From Chara braunii (lineage: Eukaryota > Streptophyta > Charophyceae > Charales > Characeae): a DNA stretch of 26,844 bases. The position numbers and the translations under genes are program-made. The notes below the pieces were generated by a model, which was not told the DNA's origin, did not search any database, and saw nothing but the letters and a program-made list of their open reading frames with translations. Position 1 is the first letter of the stretch. Every line of letters begins with the position of its first letter. The stretch spans positions 1,259,889 to 1,286,732 of the forward strand of contig BFEA01000096.1 in the NCBI GenBank assembly GCA_003427395.1, in the 5' to 3' direction. This document shows positions 8,231-17,682 of this stretch, in pieces.

Positions 8231-9150
8231 CAAAACGCGATGTCCCCATCGCGCGACTGGTCCTCACCCGGAGGTACGAGACCTTTGGCCCACCGACTGA
8301 GTCAAGGACGTAAGCCCACTCGCTTCACAAAGGAGGGGTGATCATTTCCTCCCCAGCGGGTGGCGCCTCATCCTTCCACGTAGTCCGACCTTTCTTCTCT
8401 TATGTGGCAAGCACCAATACTGAGGTTCCTCTTCACGTCTGGCAGGCAGGTCAAGTCCAAGCCTTTTAGGCCCTCGTCTAGTCGTAAGAGCGTTCCTCGC
8501 GAATCGTTCCTCCCGAGTGGTAATTTTCTGGATTTCGGCCTCTTCCTATCAAGAGAGTTGGGGCTCTCAATTAGTCCGCGAGTGCAGTTACGAAGACCTC
8601 GCAATTAGTCCTGAAACGGTTGTAATGTTTCGGCAGGGCAGTATCAATGCCCCGTGGTGATGGTGGACTCCACCCGGTACCTCGCCCAACCTCTCCCTTT
8701 GGACAGTGCCGCCCAACTTAGCGCGGGCAGTTGTGGTCCGGCGCAAATGGCCATGGCACCCCTCTGTGACATGGCGTGTGGTTGGAGAGTAGCAAAATAG
8801 ACTAGATGAGAATGACTCTCTTGCCCATTTGGTTCTCTCACCCTTTGACGTTTAGGCGTTCAACAGGAGGCGCAGTTTGAAATTCCCGACTAGAGCTCAT
8901 TGTCGGAGTTGGTTCCGGACGGGCAGCAACGATCCAAGTGGTAGGTGCGTTGGTCCTTTAACCCTCATCCCCTTAAAAGAGGAACAGGTTGCGCTGAGAC
9001 TTTTTCCCTCAAAGGGATAGAGGTCTTGAGGTCGCGGTGCAAGCACCGATATCCCCCTCTTGCTGAGGCCAAAGACTGGAAAAAGAGAAAATTTATTTTC
9101 AAGTCTATTTCCAAGTCCATTTCAGGTTGCCTAGGGTCCCCCACTTATGC
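8231..9150. other. Stretch without recognisable gene
   Basis: I examined it for integrase C-terminus, chromodomain or other pol remnants because it precedes a polypurine tract on the minus strand. A 78-codon minus-strand frame (8368-8604) is rich in basic residues but has no motif I recognise. Nothing else is supported. Confidence 0.5.
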
Positions 9151-9159
9151 AATGCAATT

Positions 9160-9472
9160 TCCAATGCTCATTCCAATTCCAAGGCTCAATCTCATTCCAA
9201 TACTCAATCCAATACTAGGGCTCAATCCAGCTCCAATACTCAGTCCAATACCAAGGTTCAATCAGGTTCCAATACTCAGTCCAATACCAAGGTTCAATCT
9301 GGTTCCTATACTCAATCCAATACCAAGGCTCAATCAGGCTCCAATGCTTAGTCCACTACCAAAGCTCATTCCAGTATCTTTTCCAATGCTGAGTCCAATA
9401 TCTTTTCCAAGGCTGAGTCCAATATCTTTTCCAAGGCTGAGTCCAATATCTTTTTCCAAGGCTCAGCTCGTC
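9160..9472. repeat. 36-bp and 24-bp minisatellites
   Basis: From about 9160 to 9360, 36-bp units carry TCCAATACTCAGTCCAATAC and CAAGGTTCAATC. From about 9361 to 9472, 24-bp units carry GAGTCCAATATCTTTTCCAA. Both periods are multiples of three, so plus-strand frames remain open as 12- and 8-residue repeats. This explains the long apparent frame over this region. Confidence 0.92.
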
Positions 9473-9527
9473 CCAATCTCATGCCTCTCAAGCAACCATG
9501 CAAGGGAACCCCAGTGCCAATTCCAAA

Positions 9528-9552
9528 GAATGACCCTTGTCAAGGGTCATTC
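9528..9552. repeat. Perfect hairpin, 12-bp arms, 1-base spacer
   Basis: GAATGACCCTTG (9528-9539), T, and CAAGGGTCATTC (9541-9552). It lies between the 36/24-bp minisatellites and a 38-41-bp repeat. Confidence 0.95.
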
Positions 9553-9557
9553 CGAAC

Positions 9558-9712
9558 AACCTGGTTAGGGTCGCTCTTTCCAATTTCAAGTCGAACACCC
9601 TGGTTAGGGTCATTCTTATCCATGTTAATCGGAAAGCCTGGTTATGGCAATCCTTATCCATTTCCATTGGACAGCCTGGTTAGGGCCATCCTTATCCATT
9701 CCAATGTTAGCG
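9558..9712. repeat. Four tandem ~38-41-bp units
   Basis: Each unit starts CCTGGTTAGGG or a one-base variant, and the later units contain CTTATCCAT. The last unit ends near 9712. Confidence 0.8.
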
Positions 9713-11250
9713 CCCGAGGGGGTGGGCCTCGAGGACACAGATCCTATTTCTGTCTCGGAGGTTAGAAGGCGGCCATTTCTTGGGTTTTATGCATGCTTTG
9801 CCTTTTGTCTTGTGTCAATCATCATTCTCATGTCCATACATACACCCGACTTAGCGTCTAGTGCTCAAATTGAGGCTTGCAACCCCAAGCAGCACTAGCC
9901 CACCCGGTCATTCAGCCATTGCGGAGGGTGCTTGCTCAATCAATGTTTATTTTCTCTTTCCGACCTCTCATGCCCCTCATTGCTTGTGAAGTTGTTTTTG
10001 ACCGGTTGGGTTAGGCTCCTAGGGAAGAGTGTTTTTTGCGCCTTTTTACCCATAGGTCCCCTAACCTCTCTTATACTTACATTCACTGTCTGACTTTGTT
10101 CAACAAGCCAAGTTCATAGCCTCTTTCCCAAAACACAATCTTTGTTTTTCGCATGATCCATAATACAACCGCCCCGTCTAATCCTATACCAATATTTTTT
10201 TTATCAACCCTTATCTTGTAGAAACCTTTCTAGGTGGCTTCTTAGCAGCAACCGACTCGAAAACTTGCTCATCCCGTTAAGTCTCGACTAATCCCTGCCT
10301 CATTTACTTTTAGCAACCTGATTCCCATTGGTCAAGTCCTACCACTAATGTTCCTAACAAGCGTTTGCCAAGCTCACACCATGCCTATTCTCTTCTGTTG
10401 CCACCAGTCCTTATCCCAACGTCTCAGCAAGTACTCAATATTTTAGAATAGCTTGCGCGAGAGGTAGCGTCTAGAGATCAACATCAGCCTGTCTTGCCCT
10501 TGTCAATTTTTGAATAATCCAGACCACAGCTCAAAAGACGACCGAGATGATCAGTTCACCGTCTTCTATCCCACATACAACTTGCATACACAATTTCTCA
10601 TGCCGCGACTCGATTTTCCCTTCCTGGTCCCTTGTCCCACAACCTTTTCAAGTTCCTTTAATTGCGAGGGCGTATCCCAGCCTAACTTATAAGCAAGAAT
10701 ATCTATCCTTTCCTTCTTGCGGACACCTCAAATGTCCTTTCATCGTAGAAAGTTGGCACTGTGACCGACTCGCCCCTCCTCATCTCTCTTCTGACCTTGA
10801 TGGCCCATACGTCACATTAACCTATTGATAAAACCACTGGATGCATAATTGCCCAAAAATCCTTATGCCACTTTGTAACGTTCCCCTACGATTATCAACC
10901 TAAGGTCCTCCTTCCGCCTTCCAACTTGGCTACTTCCTCTGCCTCTCTCTCCCAATAGGTATCGATAGCTTGGCGATGATCTCCTCAAATTTTTTTTTTT
11001 TTTTTTTTTTTGCTTTCCTGCTTCTCGTCCTCCACCACCCTTGCCCTCACAACCTCTGGTCCTCACGTTGCATCGCTCATCTTGGTGCCCTCTCGCTGTT
11101 GAGGTCTAGTCGTGTCCGTCCTTCCTTTCTCAAGCGGCGGTCCCGTCCTACGCACGACCCCGCTTCTTCTCGTGGTTACATGTCGGCCCTTAACAAAGCT
11201 CGCCTACTTCCTCTTTCTCCATTACCGATAGGTCTAGGTTGTTTAATGTC
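9713..11250. other. Stretch without recognisable gene
   Basis: Downstream of the gag copies on the minus strand this is where pol would be expected. I found no protease DSG/DTG context, no reverse transcriptase YxDD block, no RNase H and no integrase HHCC or DDE signature. A T-run (about 10989-11010) is the only low-complexity tract. The first ~70 bases below 11250 still show homology to the 3' tail of gag1. Confidence 0.6.
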
Positions 11251-11251
11251 G

Positions 11252-12304
11252 CTATAACGCGTCCATCCCCCCGTGTGAATTCCAGTCAACCCTTTCTCCG
11301 TTAGGACCCAGGATCTGTCCGTTGAGGGTCCTAGAACACCGCCCTCCTATGATGTCGTGGTTAAGCTTCGGGCAAAGCCTAACGAAGTGTCCCATCAAGG
11401 TGCAATATCGACATGATTCCTTCGAAGGATCTCCTTGACCGGTTCGACGCTCGGGTCTTGGAGTTAGAGCTTCTTGGGGTACCAACGAAGTTCGAGATAC
11501 GCGGGTTTGCACCACCCGGAGGGTATCCCCTATCCTTTCCCTCTGGTTGTCCGCCCCTTCGCCTTGATCGTGCAACTCCCCCGACCCTTTTTTCACTTCG
11601 TACCCGGTTGTTTCTAGGACCTCAAACCCTTCTTTGTTTCGCTGGTGACTCTCTGTTCCGTCTTTCCTTTCTTGGTCGAGCCAGTCTGTGAGTCTTTCCC
11701 TTAGATTCCACAACTCACTATAGTCTTCATTTGACAAGGATTGTCCCCCTGTCTGCTGGCTCGTTCGATGGTCCGTTCCTGACTTCCTTATTTCCTTTGC
11801 GGTCCCTACCTTGGAAGGTCGCACCCCCTTTTTTTCCCCCGCGTTTCTGCCCGTCCCCCATTCACCGGGCTTCCCAATAATGCGTTCTCGTTGCATCTCA
11901 CCTTGCCACTCATCATTGTGTAGCTTATTGTCATCCTCACCCTCAATGTCCTTTATCATTTCTTCAATTACACTAGCCTTGTAAGTTGCTATCATCTGCT
12001 CCACTTCCTTAAGTCTTCATAGGGTATCTGCTACCTTCCTTCTCTTTGTCACTTCACCCACCGAGGTCTGTGACTCTTCCGTATTTCCAACTACGATTGG
12101 CCTCATTCCCCGAGATTTTACAGGCCTCCTCCCGGTATGACTCCCTTTTTCCAAAATCCCCCTCCCGTTGCCTTTGACCCCCTCGCTGTTTAACCGTCGG
12201 TTGGCATTTATGCTACCGTCTTGTTCTCCCGGATTCCGACCATCCATGTTGCCTATCCGGTCACGTTTATTTCTCCGGCCCCTTCGGTTGCTTGCGACAT
12301 TCAT
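11252..12304 (-). pseudogene. gag: Gag copy 2, core-deleted
   Basis: This is a second copy of the Gag encoded at 12998-14590. It reads in one frame from ATG at 12304, is interrupted by an in-frame TGA at 12017-12019, and ends at 11252. The conserved N-terminal block (TYKASVIEEM, matching EYKARLIEQM in copy 1) and the block ELWNLRERLTDWLD (matching GLWSLRERVLGWFD) are present. About 200 residues equivalent to copy 1 residues 153-356 are missing. The tail has the zinc knuckle CRYCTLMGHFVRLC (11372-11413, C-X2-C-X4-H-X4-C) and CPKLNHDI, then the segment GQILGPNGER that follows the knuckle in many Ty3/gypsy Gags. A small frameshift ends the frame while homology to copy 1 continues downstream (LNNLDLSVMEKEE). 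Without the capsid core it should not assemble particles. Confidence 0.85.
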
Positions 12305-12997
12305 AACGTATCAAACCTGCATGCCATACAATCGAAGGAAGGAGAACTTGCTTTAGACTGTACCTCTCACAGTTTTCCTATCGCTATCAGTTCCGAAAAT
12401 GTTCTCGTCTTCAAATCAGCTTAATCCTTGTCCTCTCGCTTCCTTGTGCACTTTAGGGTTCTCCCTACCCTATATGTTTTCTCGCCCTCTACCTGTCTTA
12501 CTGTTTCAATGGTCTCTCTTACTAGTGTCACAAGGAGGCCATACAAGCAGAACCGCTTATTCCCCCATTTCGGACACCCATGCTTTGCTCGATTACGGTT
12601 GCCTGCTGGTTGATACCTTCTCTCGACTTCCTAGGGATTTTTCGTCACGTCTTGGCCCCTAAAAGTTACGAAACCCTTCCGGCCCCTCGAATTTCGCCGA
12701 GACGTCATCCTGGTGGTTCTAACAAAAACGCACACGCGAGGCTCCCCTTTTCTATATTTAGCGAATCCCTTATATACTGCCGTATATACTATGTCTGCTA
12801 CACTAGTCCGACTATCCGCACTAGTCTCGCTCTCGCCCCCTCGGCTGCTCCCAAACAATATCGGCTACCGACTCTGCTTCTACGATAGCTATATCCAGGT
12901 TATTCAGGTGGATGACGGCACGTCGCATCCCTCCAGGCGAATTCCAGTTTATGCGCTGTCCCTGAGGTCCGAAAATTTCTCCTCTGAGGGACCTGCT
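12305..12997 (-). other. gag1 3' tail and spacer between gag copies
   Basis: Directly after the gag1 TGA (12998) the same frame stays open for about 58 codons to a TAG at 12821-12823. It contains GEIFGPQGQRINWNSPGGM and HLNNLDIAIVEAES, homologous to the post-knuckle tail of gag2, so it is former coding sequence. A further minus-strand frame (12631-12858) follows without recognisable domains. I see no pol domain before gag2 begins. Confidence 0.65.
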
Positions 12998-14590
12998 TCA
13001 CCTCTGTCTCATGATATCGTGGTTGAGTTTTGGACAGGTCCGTACGAAATGTCCGATCACTGTGCAATACTTACATTGTTCGTTAGTCGGATCTCTCTTG
13101 TCAAACCCCCGGTTTGCTACAGCGGTCGGAACTACGGCCTCCTGGGGCGGGAGGGCGGGCCGGGATACTTGCGCCTGCATTACTAGTAATGCGTTCTCCA
13201 CTCTTTCTATCTTATTATCAACCCCGTGCACTCGCTCGTGCAAACTTTCTATCCCCTTCTTGATCTTATCCCCCGTCTTCCTAGTCAGGTCAATAACCTC
13301 TCCCTCCTTAAGCAGGGCGAGCGTCTCAGTCACCACTGTCTTTTCTGCGAGATCTGTTACCGTGCTGAAGTCTACATCCCTTGTGTACTCAAACTTAGTG
13401 GTCTGCTGGTAGGCCGACAGAATCTTATCTTTGTCGAACTCGGAAAACTGTCTAAGGAAATACTTGCTCATTATACGGTCCGTTACCCCGGGGATTCGCA
13501 GTGCCACTAGAGTAAACGCCCTTAGGAAGTCATTGTAAGTCGCATAGTTTTTCCTTTGGACTACCGCGAATTCGGCTTCTGTTGCCATTTTCTCCGCCTT
13601 CAAGTACTTCCTCATCATCTCATTCCGGGTTTCTTTCCAGGATCCACTGGAGGTAACGATAACCATAATGTCCCTACCTAGGCTCAGCGATACGTGCTGC
13701 CCTAAGTGGTCCATCTTCTCATCCTCAGTCCATTTCAACAAGGCTGTCAGATTCTCGTAGTCAATCAGGAATTCCGTAATGTTTTCCCCATCGAAAGTGA
13801 GTTTCTTCTTTGCATTTGCGAGATACCCCTGATTCTTGTTCAACGCCCGGGTGAGGGTGGCTACCATCTTCTTGGGTCCCCCTTCAGAGCTACCGGCTTC
13901 ACCGACCGCACTAGTCCCCTCTCCTTCCTTGCTTTCTTTCTGCTTTTCCCCGATTTTTGGCGTACCCCCCGGATCAAACCAACCTAACACCCTCTCTCTG
14001 AGGCTCCAGAGTCCATCGCATCCCTTTGTTACTTTTGGCGTGGCGGGCAAACGACTAGCGCCGCTGTCGATAGTTGGCGGGGTCGTGGCTTTTTCTGCCT
14101 CCATGGCCGGGAAGTCCCCCTTTTCCTTCCCCTTCTTGCTGGGTGTTTCCTTGTGGCTATTATCTTTTGCCCCGTACTTGGCTTCGCCCTGACTGGTCAT
14201 GCGTCTCTCTCGTGAAACTTCCCCTTGGGGATCCTCTTCATTCCCAACCATCATTTGCTCGATAAGTCTCGCCTTATATTCTGCAGCCCGCCTTTCTATT
14301 TCTGCCAATTTCCGGCGTGCATCCGAGACTTTCGTTTTCTTGGGCGTGGTTCCTTCGGAGTTCCGAGGACTCACCCTTTCGTTGTCCCTTCCTTCCCTAT
14401 TCTCTTGCGGTCCTCTTTTGCTACCCCCAGCTTTCCCTGAACTTTCCCCCGTGGAGAGGCCCTTCCCATCTTCTTTGGTCCCCTCTAGCTTAGCTGACTC
14501 TTGATTCGACCCCTTGTTCCGTTCCTCGTTCCTATTTGTACCCTGACTCCCTCTGCTCTACTGATTATCGTCCTGTTCTTGCGATGCCAT
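12998..14590 (-). pseudogene. gag: Gag copy 1 (Ty3/gypsy type), nearly complete
   Basis: Gag forms the particle that packages retrotransposon RNA. An uninterrupted frame of 458 codons runs from ATG 14374 to TGA 12998. Residues 1-170 are charged and low in complexity. Residues 190-345 match a retrotransposon Gag core (TFDGENITEFLIDYENL, KWTEDEKM, SWKETRNEMMRKYL). Residues 370-395 look coiled-coil-like. The CCHC zinc knuckle is C434, C437, H442 and C447 (13034-13075). The frame is also open upstream to a TAG at 14558-14560, and ten codons before that stop is an in-frame ATG at 14590 with a good Kozak context (G at -3, G at +4). I take 14590 as the ancestral start, now cut by a nonsense codon. 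The terminal TGA falls where copy 2 has a Cys codon, so the 3' end is also prematurely stopped. No pol follows. Confidence 0.85.
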
Positions 14591-15042
14591 TTCTTTACCT
14601 AGCCTGCACATGGAATTTTTTTTTTGCGAAAATGGCCGGTTGTTCATAGCTTCCCTAGTTCCGGCCCTAAAACCTGGTTGTTTCCATGCTTTTTCAGTCT
14701 TACATTAGTCAGAATGACTCTCCTGACTTTTCACAGGACCATATTAAGATTTTCCTCCGCCGGGGGACTTGCTGTCGTGGTCTGGCATTTTGTCATCGCC
14801 CTGCCCTGGCTCTTAGGGCGGTGTCTGAGCCCGGTGGCTTTCCCCTTGGGGGTAGCCCTTTCGGCTTTCTGACATCCAAGAAGAGCTCCAACGTTCTCAG
14901 TGCGGGTGGTCTTCCTAGTTCCTTCCTGCCACTACCTCAGGTAAGGCGGAACTCCTACCACTGCCCCCCCTCTTTGCTGACGGCTTCCTTCTCATCTTAA
15001 TATCCATCCTTTACCTTCCCCTCCTTTCCTTGGTGCCTTTTC
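14591..15042. other. Leader between paralogue D and gag1
   Basis: About 450 bases on the minus strand between the end of paralogue D and the ancestral gag start. Only short shadow frames and a short T-run near 14618 were seen. I found no LTR end or primer-binding site here, so nothing separates the A-D genes from gag. Confidence 0.5.
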
Positions 15043-15780
15043 TCACGCCAGTCCCTCAGGCCTGTCCTGTTCGTCCGATTCTTTGAACAGGTCAGCCACT
15101 CCAGCAAGGTAGTTTCCTCCCATCTCTTTCTCCCTGATAATTATCGGTTCATATTCCTCAAATGCCAAGCGAGGCAAATCGAATATCAGGATTTCGATAA
15201 GTTCAAGCAATTCCCAGTCCTGGTTCCCCCAGAACGGCCCATGCCTAACCGACACATCGTAGAACATTCCCGTTGTCTATGGCCGGAAGCGATGGATCCA
15301 GACCAGGGTCGAGTCCACCAGATCCCTTGCCCTTGAGAGACTACCAAATACCAGGTCCACCATAAAGCGAGGCACTTGACACCTCAGCCCTGTCATCGGG
15401 GCCTTAAACTCCCACCAACCTCCTACCTCCACCTGGGTTCTCAATCCCACATTTCTTCTCCCTCACACCTCCTGGCCTACTCGGTTCAGTATCCTAGTAG
15501 CCCTTCGAAAAATTGGTAGCAACCCATGCCCTAGTGCCAACTCCGTTCCTAACATGTGTCACCCGAGCTTCGGTAGGTATACGGTTCCAGTCACCCTGAG
15601 GTCAGTGTACAGATTGTCCCCTGTCCCCTATTAATCCTCATACCATCCCACAAACATTCCGCCATCATGAACGCCTGGTCCCTCCCCAAGGTTACGGCTC
15701 TCCATTCAGTGTCAAGTCCCCGGACCATGTAGCTTGCCGGGAGTGATACTTCCCATCCGCCTCCACTTTCCGTGGGTGGC
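15043..15780 (-). pseudogene. Paralogue D of an unrecognised four-member family
   Basis: Product not recognised. Homology to A, B and C is spread over several frames. An N-terminal piece near 15640-15770 has WEVSLP and DTEWRAVTLGRDQAFM. A middle piece has LRVTGTVYLP. Another frame has GLLPIFRRA and then TQVEVGGWWEF, RCQVPRFMVDLVFG. The C-terminal 74-codon piece (15043-15267) has FYDVSVRHGPFWGN and an acidic tail (DLFKESDEQD). At least two frameshifts plus in-frame stops separate these pieces. It is the closest family member to gag1. The order of conserved blocks matches A and C, so this is a decayed full-length copy. Confidence 0.7.
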
Positions 15781-15973
15781 TGCGGGTGCGTGGGCCGTCA
15801 CGACATCCGGGCGGATCTCATCGCCATTATTGATTTAGCGGTCCCCTACACAGTTTAAACAGCAAGCGAGTTTGCTTATTTCATTTATTCTTCAGTCCTC
15901 ACCTAAGCAACTCCCTGGCCCTTAGCTCGATGCTTCTTTGCCTTTCTATCCTCCCCCCTTTTCCTCGGCTCCT

Positions 15974-16738
15974 TTACCAGCCTGTTCCTACTTCCGCTGG
16001 CTCATACAACCAATGTAAGTCATCTACGTACGTCATCCCCCGACTTATTTCTCGTCGGACGACGACCCACAGAACCTCACTGCCTACGATCGGAGCCCTT
16101 GGTCTAGTGGTAAATACGACGCGCAGGATTCGCAACACCTCATACCTCTGCTCACCGCTGAACGGCCCCATTTCTAGGAAGGCCCGATAATATTCTCGGT
16201 GCACCAACGTGTCTTCATATGTCGAATCGGCGAGGTCGGCCACCGCCTGCCTGACAAGTTTCAGGCCGCCTAGTCTTTCCACCAGGAAGGGTGGAAATCT
16301 CATCCGGACGTTCTCACTAGGCAATTCAAAGCTCCCGACCATAGCTACCCTAAGATTTGTCGTTACATCATCAACCCCCGGGTCCGCGAATTCGAACGCT
16401 GCCTGCCACACTAACTGCCAGGCCCCTTCAAACATACTCAACGGATCTTCTCTTGACGCCAATCGGACTCCGAACTCCCGCCACCCGTCCTCGGACACAT
16501 ACAATCGTCCTTTCGCGCGCACATACCCCCGCGGGTCCGGGTTCCATTCCCCATTCTCATCCGCGCGCCACTCGACCCTTGTTACCAAGTAAACCATGTT
16601 CTCCATAAGTTCAACCGCGACCCAATCCACCATGGGGTGCCAACCCTCACTTGCGGTCGGCAGGCTAACCTCTACCCCACCCGGTACTTCCCTCGATGGC
16701 TCAATGCCTAGGGGGCGGTCTTCAAGGAACGTCCTTCT
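15974..16738 (-). CDS. Paralogue C, the only largely open member of the family
   Basis: Product not recognised. The frame is open from 16738 (after a TGA at 16739-16741) to a stop at 15974, about 254 codons. The only usable ATG is at 16633 (219 residues). The family block GVEVSLP lies upstream of it at about 16660-16680, so the native start is missing, lies in an upstream exon, or has been lost. Later blocks are RGYVRAKGRLYV, a Phe/Trp-rich stretch MFEGAWQLVWQAAFEF, LRVAMVGSFELP, FPPFLVERLGG, YYRAFLEMGPFSG and YVDDLHWLYEP. There is no signal peptide, membrane helix or Cys/His cluster. The YVDD tetrapeptide lacks the surroundings of a reverse transcriptase active site. It could be a retrotransposon accessory protein or a host gene family. 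Confidence 0.65.
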   Translation of the reverse strand, partial: RRTFLEDRPLGIEPSREVPGGVEVSLPTASEGWHPMVDWVAVELMENMVYLVTRVEWRADENGEWNPDPRGYVRAKGRLYVSEDGWREFGVRLASREDPLSMFEGAWQLVWQAAFEFADPGVDDVTTNLRVAMVGSFELPSENVRMRFPPFLVERLGGLKLVRQAVADLADSTYEDTLVHREYYRAFLEMGPFSGEQRYEVLRILRVVFTTRPRAPIVGSEVLWVVVRREISRGMTYVDDLHWLYEPAEVGTGW

Positions 16739-16870
16739 TCATGTCATTGCGCGCTTGTCCTTGATCGCCTAGCTCGCAACTCGCAATGGGTCCTACAATG
16801 GCCAGGCATCCCATTCCCTTATCTTAGCAAATTTCCCATGTTTGCCTGGCCCCACTGCTTTCCCCGCTCT

Positions 16871-17652
16871 TCAGTCGAACCACTGTACTTCGAACAGCCT
16901 AAACACATCATCTACATAGCAGGGTGTGGCAGTTACCTCGCGACGGATTATGGCCTCTCTGATTTCCGGGGCCACTTCCAGCCGGTCATTCCTTTCGATG
17001 TCCAAAATGATGAGGACCTCCCAGGCTCTATCGCCATGAAAGGGCCCAAATTTCAGGGACGTTTTATAGAATTCCTCCGTTAGCCAAGCGCAATTCATGT
17101 GCACCTGCCCCATAGTGTCGGCTACTTCCTCGACATGGTCGAAACCCCCAACCAGTCTGCTACGAACTCGGGTACCCAGGTCTTGACTCGTTGGCAGGGG
17201 GGCTTGAATTCCTTCCATCCTCCCATCACGACTCTACTACTGACCACATCCCATCCCTTGTTAGCAAACCTCTCACCCGCCCGTCGAGCCTTTGTCTCAG
17301 CGTTCCCTAAAAGCCACATCGGGTTCTGCCCTGCTGCGAGCGTTGTGCAAAACAGGTGTCAACCTTGTTCGGACAGAGTGACCGTCCCGACCGATTCCAC
17401 CCTTCCTTCCGCAATCTCCTCCCATCCTTCCTCTTCCCTTAGCGGGTTCCAGACACGTTCTATCCATAGGTATGATAGGCCGGGCACAACTTTTGACCCT
17501 ACCCAGTCACACGAGGTCCCCCTCCATTCATGATATGCTGGTATAGACATTTCTACTCCCCATCCGACCCATTTCGGTTCCGATCCTTTGGGTGTGCAGT
17601 CCCACAGCTCGCGCTCCCGGGCCATCGCTCCCTTCCTGCACATGGTCGACAA
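16871..17652 (-). pseudogene. Paralogue B, split over three frames
   Basis: Product not recognised. The first frame (17652-17359) has VGWGVEMSIP, CDWVGSKVV and GRVESVGTVTL. The second (17319-17122) has SRVVMGGWKEFKPP and WVPEFVADWLGVS. The third (17218-16871) has EEFYKTSLKFGPFHGDRAWEVL, IIRREV and CYVDDVFRLFE. Each piece matches the corresponding block of paralogue C, for example DWVAVELM, MVGSFELP, YYRAFLEMGPFSGEQRYEVL and YVDDLHWLYE. Two frameshifts in about 780 bases show it is dead. Its start lies only about 30 bases after the end of A on the same strand. Confidence 0.7.
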
Positions 17653-17682
17653 CCCATTCCTGAATAAGTCCCCCCCTTTTTC

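Noticed and set aside
8945-9568. 207-codon plus-strand frame with 12-residue repeats
   Set aside because: It results from 36-bp and 24-bp minisatellites, and alternative frames are equally open.
10870-10890. Plus-strand TGTAACGTTCCCC as an LTR start
   Set aside because: It has no polypurine tract, no partner end and the opposite orientation to the neighbouring elements.
15974-17218. YVDD in paralogues B and C as a reverse transcriptase active site
   Set aside because: The residues around it lack the other reverse transcriptase blocks, and A and D have FLEG and YLAG at the same aligned position.
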